Positions 26,022-39,665 of a DNA stretch of 48,235 nt are shown here, in pieces. The notes beneath the pieces are model-generated. The model did not search any database. It was not told where the DNA came from and saw only the letters and a list, made by a program, of their open reading frames with translations. A program made the translations under genes and the position numbers. How positions within the stretch are numbered: position 1 is the first letter of the stretch; every line of letters starts with the position of its first letter. Source of the DNA: Ramlibacter sp. (GTDB taxonomy: Bacteria; Pseudomonadota; Gammaproteobacteria; Burkholderiales; Burkholderiaceae_C); the NCBI GenBank assembly GCA_029237735.1, contig JAQZBU010000025.1, positions 1 through 48,235 of the forward strand. The letters run 5' to 3'.

Positions 26022-28070
26022 ATGACCGAACTGCGCAACGTCGAAGCCGACCTCTCGCGTTTTCGCGTGCGCGTCTTTATCGCGAGCATCGTCGTGCTGG
26101 TGGCCTTCCTGCTGCTGGCCAGCCGGCTGGTGTACCTGCAGGTGATGCGGCACGCCGACCTGAACGAGCAGGCCGAGAGCAACCGCACGTCGATCGTCCC
26201 GGTTGTGCCTAACCGCGGGCTGATCCTGGACCGCAACGGCATCGTTCTGGCTACCAACTACTCGGCCTACACGCTGGAAATCATGCCCTCGCGCATCACG
26301 GCCAGCCTGGACAAGACGATCGAGGCGCTGTCGCAGGTGATCGACATCCAGCCGCGCGACAAGCGGCGCTTCAAGAAGCTGCTGGAAGAATCCAAGAGTT
26401 TCGAGTCGCTGCCCATCCGCACGCGCCTGACCGACGAGGAGGTGGCGCGCTTTGCCGCGCAGAGCTATCGCTTCCCCGGCGTGGACATCAAGGCGCGGCT
26501 GTTCCGCAGCTACCCCTATGGCGAGCTGGCCAGCCATGTGATCGGCTACATCGGACGGGTGAACCAGTCCGAGAAGAAGCTGATGGAGGACTGGCCGGAA
26601 GATAAGCAGGCCAACTACCGCGGCACGGAGTACATCGGCAAGCTGGGCATCGAACAGAGCTACGAAGACCAACTGCATGGCATCACCGGGGTAGAGCAGG
26701 TGGAAACTTCGGCGGGCGGGCGAGCCGTGCGCAAGCTGGCCAGCAACCCGGCGACACCTGGCAACACCGTGGTGATGTCGATCGACATCAAGCTGCAGAA
26801 ACTGGTCGAGGATTTATACGGCGAGCGCCGCGGCGCGATGGTGGCGCTGGACCCAAAGACCGGCGAGGTGCTTGCCTTCGTCAGCAAGCCCACGTTCGAC
26901 CCGAACCTGTTCGTGGACGGCATCGACAGCGAGAACTGGGTCGCGCTGAACGAGTCGCTGGACAAGCCCCTTCTCAACCGCGCGCTGCGAGGCACCTACG
27001 CGCCCGGCTCGACCTACAAGCCATTCATGGCGCTGGCCGCGCTGGAGACCGGCAAGCGCACCCCGCAGCAGGCGATCTCCGACCCCGGCTTCTTCATGTT
27101 CGGCGGCCATCGCTTCCGCGACGACAAGGAGGGGGGCCACGGCGTCGTGGACATGTACAAGTCGATCGTGCACTCCTGTGACACCTACTACTACGTGCTG
27201 GCCAACGACATGGGCGTGGACCTGATGCACGACATGCTCGGCCGTTACGGCTTCGGGGAGCTGACAGGCATCGACATCCAGGGCGAATCGCGCGGCCTGC
27301 TGCCGTCCACCCGCTGGAAACGCGCCGCCTACCGCAAGCCCGAGCAGCAGAAGTGGTATGCGGGCGAGACGATCTCGCTGGGCATCGGCCAGGGTTACAA
27401 CAACTTCACCATGCTGCAGCTGGCGCTTGCGACCGGCACGGTGGCCAACAATGGCGTGAAGATGAAGCCTCACCTGGTGCAGAAGGTGCTGGACGTACAG
27501 ACTCACGCGCCAACGGCGACTGCGGTGCACGAGACCCTCGGGGAGCGCGTTGCCAAGCCGGAGAATATCGCCATCATCCGCAATGCGATGGTGGGCGTGA
27601 ACATCGAGGGCACCTCGGCCCGGTCATTCCTGAAGGCACCCTACACGAGCGGCGGCAAGACGGGCACGGCGCAGGTGATCGCAATCAAGCAGGGCGAGAA
27701 ATACAACGCCTCGCAGATCGACGAGCGGCATCGCGACCATGCGCTGTTCATCGCCTACGCGCCGGCGGAGGACCCGAAGATCGCCGTGGCCATGATCGTG
27801 GAAAACGCCGGCTTCGGCGCGCAGAATTCCGCGCCGATCGCAAGGCGCGCCTTCGACTACTGGCTGCTCGGCCTTTACCCCAGCGAGGAAGATATCGCCG
27901 CCGTCAAGCTGGGCAAGGCGACGACGCCCATCGGCAAGCAGCGCCCCGTGGCCGATGTGCCATGGACGCTGCCCGGCGCTATCGCGCCGGCCGCGCCCGC
28001 GGCTTCGGCCGCATCCGCCGCACTGGCCGCGGTGCCGGCCTCCGCGACCGTCAAGACCGGCTCACGGTAG
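26022..28070 (+). CDS. mrdA: Penicillin-binding protein 2 (elongation transpeptidase)
   Basis: The 682-residue class B PBP crosslinks peptidoglycan during elongation. It has an N-terminal membrane anchor (about 14-36), a dimerisation/pedestal domain (VPNRGLILDRNGIVLATNYSAYTLEI) and a transpeptidase domain with the active serine S330 (GSTYK), SCD at 385-387 in the SxN position, and K546 in SGGKTGTAQ. The C-terminus has about 30 extra Ala/Pro-rich residues, making it longer than E. coli PBP2 (633 residues). rodA, which often follows mrdA, is not next; a convergent hydrolase gene overlaps the last 9 bases. Confidence 0.94.
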   Translation: MTELRNVEADLSRFRVRVFIASIVVLVAFLLLASRLVYLQVMRHADLNEQAESNRTSIVPVVPNRGLILDRNGIVLATNYSAYTLEIMPSRITASLDKTIEALSQVIDIQPRDKRRFKKLLEESKSFESLPIRTRLTDEEVARFAAQSYRFPGVDIKARLFRSYPYGELASHVIGYIGRVNQSEKKLMEDWPEDKQANYRGTEYIGKLGIEQSYEDQLHGITGVEQVETSAGGRAVRKLASNPATPGNTVVMSIDIKLQKLVEDLYGERRGAMVALDPKTGEVLAFVSKPTFDPNLFVDGIDSENWVALNESLDKPLLNRALRGTYAPGSTYKPFMALAALETGKRTPQQAISDPGFFMFGGHRFRDDKEGGHGVVDMYKSIVHSCDTYYYVLANDMGVDLMHDMLGRYGFGELTGIDIQGESRGLLPSTRWKRAAYRKPEQQKWYAGETISLGIGQGYNNFTMLQLALATGTVANNGVKMKPHLVQKVLDVQTHAPTATAVHETLGERVAKPENIAIIRNAMVGVNIEGTSARSFLKAPYTSGGKTGTAQVIAIKQGEKYNASQIDERHRDHALFIAYAPAEDPKIAVAMIVENAGFGAQNSAPIARRAFDYWLLGLYPSEEDIAAVKLGKATTPIGKQRPVADVPWTLPGAIAPAAPAASAASAALAAVPASATVKTGSR

Positions 28071-29075
28071 GTGGGCACAGGCGCCCACCCCGACGCGGCC
28101 GAGCAGCCAGCGGCCGATCTCGCTGGGCATGGTGCGAACATGGCCCGGCAAGCTGCCATCGGGAAACCCGACGTGGCCGCCCTCGCGCGGTTGCCAGAGC
28201 GTGACGAATGTGCCGACTTCATTTTGTGCGGGCAGGCTTGACGCAGGAACGAAGGGGTCGTTCAATGCGTTGAGCACGAGAGCAGGGATGCGTATGCGGT
28301 GCAGGTGCGGCTTGGCCGACGCGCGCGCGTAGTAGTCATCCGCGCTGCGAAAGCCGTGCAGCGGCGCGGTGAAGATGTCGTCGAATTCGTAGAGATCGCG
28401 GGCGGCCATCAGCCGCGCCTGGTCGAAAAGGCCGGGGTGTTGCTTTAGCTTGGCCAGCGCCTTGGGCTTCATGCTGCGCAGGAACATGGTCGTGTATACG
28501 AGCCGGTTGAAACCGCGCCCGATCGCCTGCGAGCCCGCCGCGAGGTCGATCGGCGAACACACCGAGGCCACGGCGTCCGCCAGCCGGCCCGCCTCGTCGC
28601 CCGCTTCGCCGGCCCAGCGCAGCAAGGCATTGCCGCCAAGAGATACGCCGACCACGAGAACCGGGCCCTGGTGCTGCGCGCGCAGTCGCGAAAGGATCCA
28701 TGCGATCTCCTCGTAGTCGCCCGAGTGGTAGGCACGCGGGCCACGGTTGAGCTCGCCGCCGCAGCCGCGGAAATGCGGCACCACAAATGCAGCCCCGTGC
28801 TCTGCGGCGAAGTCGGCGAACGCCTCTGCGTAATGGCTGCGCGATGAGCCTTCGAGGCCATGGAAGAGCACGAGCAGCGGCACATTCGTTCGCCCTGAGC
28901 TTGTACTGTCCACGAGCCAATCCACGTCGAGAAAATCGCCATCCGGGGTGACCCAGCGCTCGCGCCGGTACTGAGGATGCTCCCCGAACCCGCGACGTGC
29001 ATAAAGCGCCGGCCAGATCGTCTGCAGGTTGCCGCCCGGCAACCACCACGGGGCTCGGTAGTCCAAGAGCAGCAC
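28062..29075 (-). CDS. YheT-family alpha/beta hydrolase
   Basis: The 337-residue protein belongs to the YheT/embryogenesis-associated EMB8 group of alpha/beta hydrolases. It begins YRAPWWLPGGNLQTIWPALYAR, a hallmark of the group, and has LFHGLEGSSRSHYAEAF (oxyanion region), the nucleophile elbow VVGVSLGGNALLRW, an Asp in NALNDPFVPASSLP and the catalytic His in EGGHVGFPDG. The substrate is unknown; esters are likely. The start is a GTG placed directly after the TAG of the upstream gene with no gap, so translation is probably coupled. Confidence 0.88.
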   Translation of the reverse strand: MLLLDYRAPWWLPGGNLQTIWPALYARRGFGEHPQYRRERWVTPDGDFLDVDWLVDSTSSGRTNVPLLVLFHGLEGSSRSHYAEAFADFAAEHGAAFVVPHFRGCGGELNRGPRAYHSGDYEEIAWILSRLRAQHQGPVLVVGVSLGGNALLRWAGEAGDEAGRLADAVASVCSPIDLAAGSQAIGRGFNRLVYTTMFLRSMKPKALAKLKQHPGLFDQARLMAARDLYEFDDIFTAPLHGFRSADDYYARASAKPHLHRIRIPALVLNALNDPFVPASSLPAQNEVGTFVTLWQPREGGHVGFPDGSLPGHVRTMPSEIGRWLLGRVGVGACAHLP

Positions 29076-29525
29076 CTAATGCAGCACTTGTGGGGTGCCT
29101 GAGACTTCCTGGATCTCGCTGGTAGTGCCTGGGCTGGCGTGGTGCGCGACCATGCGCCAGCCCTGCGCGGTCTTGTGATAGACGTTGGTGGCGATAACCC
29201 AGGCCTGCGCCGGCCCATCGGGGCCGAGCACCTCGACGCGTTCGAGCACGTTGTGCACCGCGGCCGCGACGGCCTGCGTCTTGCGCGCCTGCTGCGGCCA
29301 GGCGCGGATGCTGCCGTTGCTGAACATGGCTTCGAAGGTCGCGCGGATAGCCATGACGCCAATGACACGCGGCCCGCCAGGATGGATGCAGACGATGTCG
29401 TCCTCGTCTGCCCAGCAGGCCATCAGCTTTTCGATGTCGCCGTTTTGCAGTGCTTCGTAGAACGCGGCTTCGACGTCGTCGGCGTTTCCTTCGAGATTCG
29501 CGGCCTGGAGTTTGGTCTTGCGCAT
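29076..29525 (-). CDS. SnoaL/NTF2-like (DUF4440-type) protein
   Basis: The 149-residue protein has the small alpha+beta NTF2-like fold pattern: EAAFYEALQNGDIEKLMACWADEDDIVCIHPGGPRVIGVMAIRATFEAMF, then paired strands ending with VIATNVYHKTAQGWRMVAHHAS. Related proteins bind or isomerise small ligands or serve as calcium/kinase-association domains; no catalytic set can be assigned. The start at 29525 gives the normal domain start; a longer form to 29609 would overlap the upstream Rossmann gene. The stop directly abuts the GTG of the hydrolase gene. Confidence 0.75.
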   Translation of the reverse strand: MRKTKLQAANLEGNADDVEAAFYEALQNGDIEKLMACWADEDDIVCIHPGGPRVIGVMAIRATFEAMFSNGSIRAWPQQARKTQAVAAAVHNVLERVEVLGPDGPAQAWVIATNVYHKTAQGWRMVAHHASPGTTSEIQEVSGTPQVLH

Positions 29526-29551
29526 GGGAGGTAGCCGATTTTGCCGTGGAT

Positions 29552-30295
29552 TCAGGGGTGCAGCCAATGGCGCAGCGTCCCGCGCAAGTCGCCCTGGGCA
29601 CTTCGCCACACGATTTCAGGCGCCGCGATGTGGATTCCGGGCGGCGCCAGCGCCAGCGCCATGGCCACGAACTCGGCGACTTTCACGGCGCGAACCGGCT
29701 GCTCGCTGCTGGGCACCATGTACTTGAAGATCGACAGCATCCAGTGGGCAACGGCAGGCAGAAGCCCCTTTGCTCGCGCGGGGCCCGGCTTCTGCGCCGA
29801 ACGAATGATGAGGAGGCGCTCGAAGCCCAGTGCCGCGACAGCCTGCTCGTCCAGGCTTGCCAGGCCGCGCTTTAGCGCTTCGGGCAAGCGCCCCTGCGCG
29901 TGAGGCAACACCACCGCCAGCGTGAGCACGCCGCTTTGGCGCATCCAGGTGGCCAGCGCCGGCAACTGCTCGGGCCGCGGCGTCCATAACGCCCGCTCGC
30001 GCCCGTGGTACAGGCGCGGCGGATCGAACAGGACGATGCCGATCTGCGCAGGGCATGGCGGCCACTCCTGCGGGCTGTCGGACTGGACGAGGACTGTCGT
30101 CACGCCGCGCAGCCCATCCGTGATGGGCTCGCGCGCCAGCACCTGAGTGCGGTCGAACTGCTGCAGCCCCACCAGGAGGCGCAAGACTTCGTTGCCGAGC
30201 GGCCCCGTGGCTCCGGCGATCAGCAGCCGCGGTTTGGGCGCACTCGCTTCCAGCCGATTTGCCGCCTGCAACACTTGAATCGGGCCGGAATGCAT
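29552..30295 (-). CDS. NAD(P)-binding Rossmann-fold protein
   Basis: The 247-residue protein shows a short-chain dehydrogenase/atypical-SDR nucleotide site, LLIAGATGPLGNEVLRLLVG, near residue 25. The later part (GFERLLIIRSAQKPGPARAKGLLP, AVKVAEFVAMALALAPPGIHIAAPEIVW) resembles YbjT/YwnB-like sugar-epimerase relatives, which are often regulators or quinone-type reductases. The usual Tyr-x-x-x-Lys is not apparent. The start is uncertain: ATG at 30295 is favoured, but an in-frame ATG at 30325 would approach the lemA promoter. It is divergent from lemA. Confidence 0.65.
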   Translation of the reverse strand: MHSGPIQVLQAANRLEASAPKPRLLIAGATGPLGNEVLRLLVGLQQFDRTQVLAREPITDGLRGVTTVLVQSDSPQEWPPCPAQIGIVLFDPPRLYHGRERALWTPRPEQLPALATWMRQSGVLTLAVVLPHAQGRLPEALKRGLASLDEQAVAALGFERLLIIRSAQKPGPARAKGLLPAVAHWMLSIFKYMVPSSEQPVRAVKVAEFVAMALALAPPGIHIAAPEIVWRSAQGDLRGTLRHWLHP

Positions 30296-30342
30296 CCCAT
30301 CTATGCTACCGTTGCCCTCATTCACGAGAAGGAAGAAGAACC

Positions 30343-30933
30343 ATGAAACGCTGGCTCCTCATCATCCTCGCGGCCCTGTCGCTTTCCGGCTGCGGCTACA
30401 ACGACTTCCAGAAGCTGGACGAGCAGACCAAGTCCGCCTGGAGCGAAGTGCTCAACCAGTACCAGCGCCGCGCCGACCTGGTGCCCAACCTCGTTGCCAC
30501 CGTGAAGGGCGAGGCCAACTTCGAACAGGAGACACTGACCCAGGTGGTCGAGGCCCGGGCCAAGGCCACGTCGATGCAGGTCACGCCCGAGACGCTCAAC
30601 AATCCGGAGGCATTTGCCAAGTTCCAGCAGGCGCAGGGTGAGCTGTCCAGTGCGCTTAGCCGGCTGATGGTGACGGTGGAGCGCTACCCTGACCTGAAGG
30701 CCAACCAGAGCTTCCGGGAACTGCGCGTGCAGCTGGAAGGCACCGAGAACCGCATCACCGTTGCGCGCAACCGCTACATCCAGGCGGTGCAGCAATACAA
30801 CGTGCTCGCGCGTAGCTTCCCCACCAACCTTACCGCGATGGTCTTCAACTACGACCCGAAGCCGGTTTTCACGGTTCAGAACGAGGCGCAGATTTCAGTG
30901 CCGCCATCCGTGGACTTCGGTACGAAGAAGTAG
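30343..30933 (+). CDS. lemA: LemA family lipoprotein
   Basis: The 196-residue protein starts with a lipoprotein signal with the lipobox LSGC (residues 14-17) and continues with NDFQKLDEQTKSAWSEVLNQYQRRADLVPNLVATVKGEA, the LemA signature, in a mostly helical fold. FPTNLTAMVFNYDPKPVFTVQNEA near the end is also standard. The function of LemA is not settled; it is commonly encoded next to TPM-domain proteins, as here. GGAAGAAGAACC precedes the ATG at 30343. The next gene is separated by a dispersed repeat. Confidence 0.92.
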   Translation: MKRWLLIILAALSLSGCGYNDFQKLDEQTKSAWSEVLNQYQRRADLVPNLVATVKGEANFEQETLTQVVEARAKATSMQVTPETLNNPEAFAKFQQAQGELSSALSRLMVTVERYPDLKANQSFRELRVQLEGTENRITVARNRYIQAVQQYNVLARSFPTNLTAMVFNYDPKPVFTVQNEAQISVPPSVDFGTKK

Positions 30934-30945
30934 AGAGAGATGTCT

Positions 30946-31020
30946 GTCATTGCGGGCTTGACCCGCAATCCACAGCTTCCTTGCGCGCCACGATGGATCC
31001 CGGGTCGAGCCCGGGATGAC
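30946..31020. repeat. Dispersed two-hairpin repeat, copy C
   Basis: This copy runs from GTCATTGCGGGCTTGACCCGCAATCC to CCCGGGATGAC. The first stem equals that of copy B; the second is ATCCCGGGTCGAGCCCGGGAT, a changed but still perfect hairpin. It fills the lemA-TPM gap and its last base touches the ATG at 31021. Confidence 0.8.
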
Positions 31021-31917
31021 ATGGCGGGGAAGAGACTCCTGCTGTTTCTGGTTGCGCTGCTCTGGGTGACAGCGGCGCTGGCGCAGAACCTCCTGCCCGT
31101 CCCTGCCCTCACCGCGCACGTCGTGGACCAGACAAACACGCTCGACGCCATCCAGCTCAAGGGCCTCGAGGACAAGCTGATGGCCTTCGAGCAGGCCAAG
31201 GGCACGCAGATTGCAGTGCTGATCGTGGCCACGACGCAGCCCGAGGACATCGCAAGTTACGCCAACCGTGTCGGCAACGAGTGGAAGATCGGACGCAAGG
31301 ATGTCGGCGACGGTGTGCTGCTGGTGGTGGCCAAGGATGACCGCAAGGTGCGCATCGAGGTAGCCAAGTCGCTGGAAGGCGCGATCCCCGACCTTGCCGC
31401 GAAGGGCATCATCGACGAGGCGATCACTCCCAACTTCCGCCAGGGTGATTTCGCGGCGGGCCTTCACGCGGCCGCCGACCAGCTCATGGCACGTATTACT
31501 GGCGAAGCCTTGCCCACGCCGAAGCAGCCTGACACGCGTGGCGGCGGCCAGGGTTTCAACTGGATGGATCTCGCGATCTTTCTGTTCATCGCCGTTCCAG
31601 TGGTTGGCGGCATCCTGCGACGCGTGATGGGCCGCAAGCTCGGCGCATTGGTCACCGGCGCGGGCGTCGGCACGATTGCGCTGCTCATCACGTCGAGCAT
31701 CGTGATCGCAGCCATTGCGGCGTTCGTCGCCCTACTGTTCTCCATGATGTCGGGTGCGATGCCGAGCCTGCCGACGGGCCGCCGTGGAGGCTACGGCGGC
31801 GGGCCGTGGATCGGCGGCGGGGGCGGCGGCGGCTGGGGCGGTGGTGGCGGCGGCGGTTGGGGCGGCTCCGGGGGCGGTGGCGACTTTGGCGGCGGCGGCG
31901 CGTCGGGAGACTGGTGA
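31021..31917 (+). CDS. TPM-domain (YgcG-like) membrane protein with Gly-rich tail
   Basis: The 298-residue protein has a signal peptide (KRLLLFLVALLWVTAALAQ), a TPM domain at about 28-155 (HVVDQTNTLDAIQLKGLEDKLMAFEQAKGTQIAVLIVATT, GRKDVGDGVLLVVAKDDRKVRIEVAKSLEGAIPD), two membrane helices around 185-245, and a tail of about 50 residues dominated by glycine with Trp, ending GGGGASGDW. The TPM domain is found in phosphatase-like thylakoid proteins and in bacterial partners of LemA. I chose ATG at 31021; the frame is open upstream through a dispersed repeat that encodes VIAGLTRNP, which is not a real N-terminus. The stop overlaps the next start by one base (TGATG). Confidence 0.87.
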   Translation: MAGKRLLLFLVALLWVTAALAQNLLPVPALTAHVVDQTNTLDAIQLKGLEDKLMAFEQAKGTQIAVLIVATTQPEDIASYANRVGNEWKIGRKDVGDGVLLVVAKDDRKVRIEVAKSLEGAIPDLAAKGIIDEAITPNFRQGDFAAGLHAAADQLMARITGEALPTPKQPDTRGGGQGFNWMDLAIFLFIAVPVVGGILRRVMGRKLGALVTGAGVGTIALLITSSIVIAAIAAFVALLFSMMSGAMPSLPTGRRGGYGGGPWIGGGGGGGWGGGGGGGWGGSGGGGDFGGGGASGDW

Positions 31918-32444
31918 TGGCGCAAGACCGACTCCGCGGTGGCTTCCTCGCGCGCGTGCTGCGGCATCGCTGGCTGGACGAGTCCGACACGCGCAAGGCG
32001 ATCCCGCCGGAGTTGATGGAACGGCTGGCTCGCCGCATCGCGGCCAGCGAAAAACGCCACACGGGCGAAGTGCGCATCTATGTCGAGGCCGGCCTGCCCA
32101 TGAGCTACCTGTGGCGCAATTCGACGCCTCGCGAGCGCGCGGTGGCGATCTTCGGCAAGCTTCGAGTCTGGGACACCGAGGACAACAACGGCGTGCTGAT
32201 TTACCTGCTGCTGGCGGAGCATGCGATCGAGATCGTTGCCGATCGCGGGCTTGCGCGCCACGTTGCGCCCAATGAGTGGCAGTCCATCGTCACGCGGCTG
32301 GGTGCGGCACTGCATGAAGGCCGCTTCGAGGATGGCCTGACGCAGGCGCTGGAGGAGGTCTCCGCGCTGCTGGTGAAGCACTTCCCCGCTGGCGAAGGCG
32401 CGGCTAACGTCAACGAACTGCCCGACGAGCCCGTCATCGGCTGA
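31917..32444 (+). CDS. Second TPM-domain protein
   Basis: The 175-residue protein lacks a signal peptide and carries a TPM-like domain with RLARRIAASEKRHTGEVRIYVEAGLP, RERAVAIFGKLRVWDTEDNNGVLIYLLLAEHAIEIVADRGLARHV and a final helical part (LTQALEEVSALLVKHFP). It resembles the DUF5130/TPM type found as the last gene in lemA-tpm clusters. It overlaps the previous gene by one base, so lemA, the first TPM gene and this one very likely form one transcript. The exact role is unknown. Confidence 0.82.
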   Translation: MAQDRLRGGFLARVLRHRWLDESDTRKAIPPELMERLARRIAASEKRHTGEVRIYVEAGLPMSYLWRNSTPRERAVAIFGKLRVWDTEDNNGVLIYLLLAEHAIEIVADRGLARHVAPNEWQSIVTRLGAALHEGRFEDGLTQALEEVSALLVKHFPAGEGAANVNELPDEPVIG

Positions 32445-32459
32445 CCGATTTCGCAAATT

Positions 32460-32510
32460 AAAAAGGCCCCGCCTGTGAGGGCGGGGCCGAGGGCGCTGGT
32501 TTTTAGCGCT
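32460..32510. terminator. Bidirectional terminator between TPM genes and atp operon
   Basis: GGCCCCGCC (32465-32473) and GGCGGGGCC (32480-32488) form a perfect 9-bp stem. On the minus strand it is followed by TTTTT, ending the atp operon. Just to the right, GCGCT (32493-32497) and AGCGC (32505-32509) flank GGTTTTT. The element lies between convergent genes and probably stops transcription from both sides. Confidence 0.8.
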
Positions 32511-32529
32511 TCTTATTTCAACGGGTGAT

Positions 32530-32946
32530 TTACTTCTTTTGACGGTACTTGCGCAAGGCGGCGATCTGCGCGGCCATGACGGCGAGTTCCGACTGGGCCT
32601 TGGCCAGGTCGATGTCGCTCTTGGCGTTCTTCAGTGCTTCCTCGGCGGCCTTCTTGGCTTCGTTGGCCTTTTCCTCATCGAGGTCCTTGCCGCGGATCGC
32701 GGTGTCGGACAGCACGGTGACGCAGTTGGGTTGCACTTCGAGCACGCCGCCGGCGACGAAGACGAACTCCTCGGTGCCGTCGGCCTTTTCGATGCGCACC
32801 GAGCCCGGCTTGATCCGCGTGATCAGGGGCGTGTGACGCGGGTAGATGCCCAGTTCGCCGGCCTCGCCGGGCAAGGCGACGAAACGCGCCTCACCGGAGA
32901 AGATCGACTCCTCGGCACTCACCACGTCGACGTGGATGGTGTTCAT
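32530..32946 (-). CDS. atpC: F1 ATP synthase epsilon subunit
   Basis: The 138-residue protein is the epsilon subunit of the central stalk, which couples rotation and inhibits idle ATP hydrolysis. It has the beta-sandwich N-domain ([44 protein letters not shown]) and a helical C-terminus ([34 protein letters not shown]). It is the last gene of the operon, 6 bases after atpD, and is followed by a strong terminator. Confidence 0.95.
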   Translation of the reverse strand: MNTIHVDVVSAEESIFSGEARFVALPGEAGELGIYPRHTPLITRIKPGSVRIEKADGTEEFVFVAGGVLEVQPNCVTVLSDTAIRGKDLDEEKANEAKKAAEEALKNAKSDIDLAKAQSELAVMAAQIAALRKYRQKK

Positions 32947-32952
32947 GGCGGA

Positions 32953-34386
<1,434 letters not shown>

Positions 34387-34410
34387 TTACGTTGCTCCAA
34401 AAATTAATCT

Positions 34411-35277
34411 TTAAACCGCTGCGGCCCCGGCCACGATTTCCGAAAGCTCTTTCGTGATCGCCGCCTGACGCGTCTTGTTGTAGACCAGCTTGAGTTCGGC
34501 GATCACGTTGCCGGCGTTGTCGGTGGCGGCCTTCATGGCCACCATGCGGGCCGACTGCTCGGAGGCCATGTTCTCGGCCACCGCCTGGTACACCAGTGCC
34601 TCGACGTAGCGAACCAGCAGCTCGTCGATGACCGACTGCGCGTCGGGCTCGTAGATGTAGTCCCAGCCGTGCTCGCCTTCGTCCGCCTTCAGGGTTTCGG
34701 ACGTGAGCGGCAGCAACTGCTCGACCACCGGTTCCTGGCGCATGGTGTTGATGAACTTGGTGTACGACAGGTATACCGCGCTCACCTTGCCTTGGGCGTA
34801 CGCGTCCAGCAGCACCTTGACGGGGCCAATCAGCTTGTCCAGGTGCGGCGTGTCGCCCAGCTGGGTGACATGCGAGACGACTTGCGCGCCGATGCGGTTC
34901 AGGAAGCCGAAGCCCTTGTTGCCGATCGCCACGGTCTGCGGCGTGATGCCTGCGGCCTGGAACTCGCGCAGCTTGGATGTCACCGCGCGCAGCACGTTGG
35001 TGTTCATGCCGCCGCACAGGCCCTTGTCCGTCGTCACCACGATGAAGCCCGCCGCCTTGGCGTCGTTACGCTTCATGAAAGGGTGGGTGTACTCGGGGTT
35101 GGCCTTGCCGAGGTTGGCCGCGATGTTGCGGACCTTGTCGCTGTAAGGCCGGGCATGGCGCATGCGTTCCTGCGCCTTGCGCATCTTGGACGCGGCCACC
35201 ATTTCCATGGCCTTGGTGATCTTCTTGGTGTTCTCCACCGATTTGATCTTGCCGCGTATTTCCTTGCCTACTGCCAT
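34411..35277 (-). CDS. atpG: F1 ATP synthase gamma subunit
   Basis: The 288-residue rotor shaft has the conserved N-terminus [54 protein letters not shown] and the C-terminal [40 protein letters not shown]. These two helices form the coiled coil inside the alpha3beta3 ring. The length is normal, with no sign of the loss seen at the atpB-atpE-atpF junctions. Confidence 0.96.
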   Translation of the reverse strand: MAVGKEIRGKIKSVENTKKITKAMEMVAASKMRKAQERMRHARPYSDKVRNIAANLGKANPEYTHPFMKRNDAKAAGFIVVTTDKGLCGGMNTNVLRAVTSKLREFQAAGITPQTVAIGNKGFGFLNRIGAQVVSHVTQLGDTPHLDKLIGPVKVLLDAYAQGKVSAVYLSYTKFINTMRQEPVVEQLLPLTSETLKADEGEHGWDYIYEPDAQSVIDELLVRYVEALVYQAVAENMASEQSARMVAMKAATDNAGNVIAELKLVYNKTRQAAITKELSEIVAGAAAV

Positions 35278-35307
35278 ATCAGCTCCTGGAAAGTCGGGTC
35301 AGGCAGA

Positions 35308-36861
<1,554 letters not shown>

Positions 36862-36908
36862 GACTCTTTCCTTTCTTTAGGTTGGTCCAACAGCGCTTAC
36901 GCCGCGTA

Positions 36909-37439
36909 TTAGGCGGTAAGGGCGACTTTCATTTGTTCCAGGCGGGCCTTCACCGAAGTGTCCAACACCTCGTCGCCGACCACCACGCGAATACCGCCGA
37001 TGAGGGACGGGTCTTCAGCCACCGTGACGTTCAGCTTGCGGCCGAAGCGTTTCTCAAGCGCGACCGCGACTTCGCCCAGCGTGGCCGCCGGGATCGGAAA
37101 AGCGCTGTACACCACCGCGTCGGAAGAACCGCTCTGTGCGTTCTTCAGGGCGCGGAATTGCACGGCGATCTCGGGCAGCGCGGCCAGGCGGCCGTTCTCG
37201 ATCACCATGCGCAGGAAGTTCCTGGCGTTGCCGGGCAGTTGGGCCTTGGCCACGTCCTCGACCACGTCGAACACCTGCTGGTCGGTGACCTTCGGATTGC
37301 CCGCGAACTGCAGGAGCTGCGCGTTGTCGGCGACGGCGCCCAGGGCGTCCAGCCATTGGGCTGCACCGTTCAGGTCGCCTTGGGACGACTTGAAGAGAGC
37401 CTCTGCGTACGGGCGGGCGATGGTGGCGAGTTCAGCCAT
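36909..37439 (-). CDS. atpH: F1 ATP synthase delta subunit
   Basis: The 176-residue protein joins F1 to the b-subunit stator. It begins [15 protein letters not shown], has [25 protein letters not shown], and ends [33 protein letters not shown], all family hallmarks. It is complete. It follows atpF by 11 bases on the same strand. Confidence 0.95.
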   Translation of the reverse strand: MAELATIARPYAEALFKSSQGDLNGAAQWLDALGAVADNAQLLQFAGNPKVTDQQVFDVVEDVAKAQLPGNARNFLRMVIENGRLAALPEIAVQFRALKNAQSGSSDAVVYSAFPIPAATLGEVAVALEKRFGRKLNVTVAEDPSLIGGIRVVVGDEVLDTSVKARLEQMKVALTA

Positions 37440-37450
37440 GGGTTTGACCT

Positions 37451-39003
<1,553 letters not shown>

Positions 39004-39016
39004 GTTTCTTAGAAGC

Positions 39017-39511
39017 TCAAAGTTTTGCGTTCGTGGGCCGCTTCTTCGGCGCGTACGCCAAAGCGACCCAATAGACCTTCATCGTCAGCACCAACCCGAC
39101 CAGCAATGCCGGCCAGCTCAGGTCTGCCACCAGCCTCGGCGCCGCCGCCATGAGAGCGATCGACGAGGCAATCTTGACCATTTCCCACAACATGAACCCG
39201 ACCGCCGCGGTGCCCGCGTTCAGGGAGGAAAAACGCCCGGTGAGGCCCCGCGCAAAAATGGCCGCGGGGATCACCACGGCCAGCGCGCCGTATCCGGCGG
39301 ACCACCCAACGTTCTGCTTCCCGGTAAGAGCCCAGGCGGCCAAAGCCACCACGAGCCCCACCACAGCCTGCCCCGCTACCACCCACCAGGGGGAAACCGG
39401 AGGGTTTGCTTCGCGCAGCCGACGCGCCTCTTCGGCGGTCAGCGGCTTGAAAGGGGCATCTTCCTCCGCTCCTTCATCCATCCTCTCAGGCAGCGGGGCG
39501 ATTGTTTTCAT
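39017..39511 (-). CDS. atpI: ATP synthase subunit I (AtpI/UncI)
   Basis: The 164-residue protein has a hydrophilic N-terminus of about 40 residues and four membrane helices (WWVVAGQAVVGLVVALAAWAL, GYGALAVVIPAAIFARGL, AAVGFMLWEMVKIASSIALM, WPALLVGLVLTMKVYWVALAY). It fits the AtpI family, which helps c-ring assembly and is encoded first in proteobacterial atp operons. ATG at 39511 is chosen; upstream codons cross the promoter. It lies 30-40 bases from a TATAAT box. Confidence 0.88.
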   Translation of the reverse strand: MKTIAPLPERMDEGAEEDAPFKPLTAEEARRLREANPPVSPWWVVAGQAVVGLVVALAAWALTGKQNVGWSAGYGALAVVIPAAIFARGLTGRFSSLNAGTAAVGFMLWEMVKIASSIALMAAAPRLVADLSWPALLVGLVLTMKVYWVALAYAPKKRPTNAKL

Positions 39512-39548
39512 TGATCTAAGCCCCACCTGAATTTTCACAAAGCCACTG

Positions 39549-39554
39549 ATTATA
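39549..39554 (-). promoter_or_regulatory. Candidate -10 box of the atp operon
   Basis: The minus strand reads TATAAT, a perfect sigma-70 -10 hexamer, 38 bases before the atpI start. The -35 is weak: TTGTCG ends 20 bases upstream and nothing better fits at 17. It sits in the 154-base region divergent from the aminotransferase gene. Confidence 0.55.
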
Positions 39555-39665
39555 AGTAGAAACCCCTGCCGTTCCGACAATCCCACCGGTAACGCTGGGC
39601 TTTGATGGGATGTCAAAGCACCTTTGCGGCCAGCAGCACAATGGACAATCGTCACAATCGCACTC

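Noticed and set aside
30940..31020. N-terminal extension of the TPM protein reading VIAGLTRNP
   Set aside because: It is the dispersed repeat read as protein; the real signal peptide starts at 31021.
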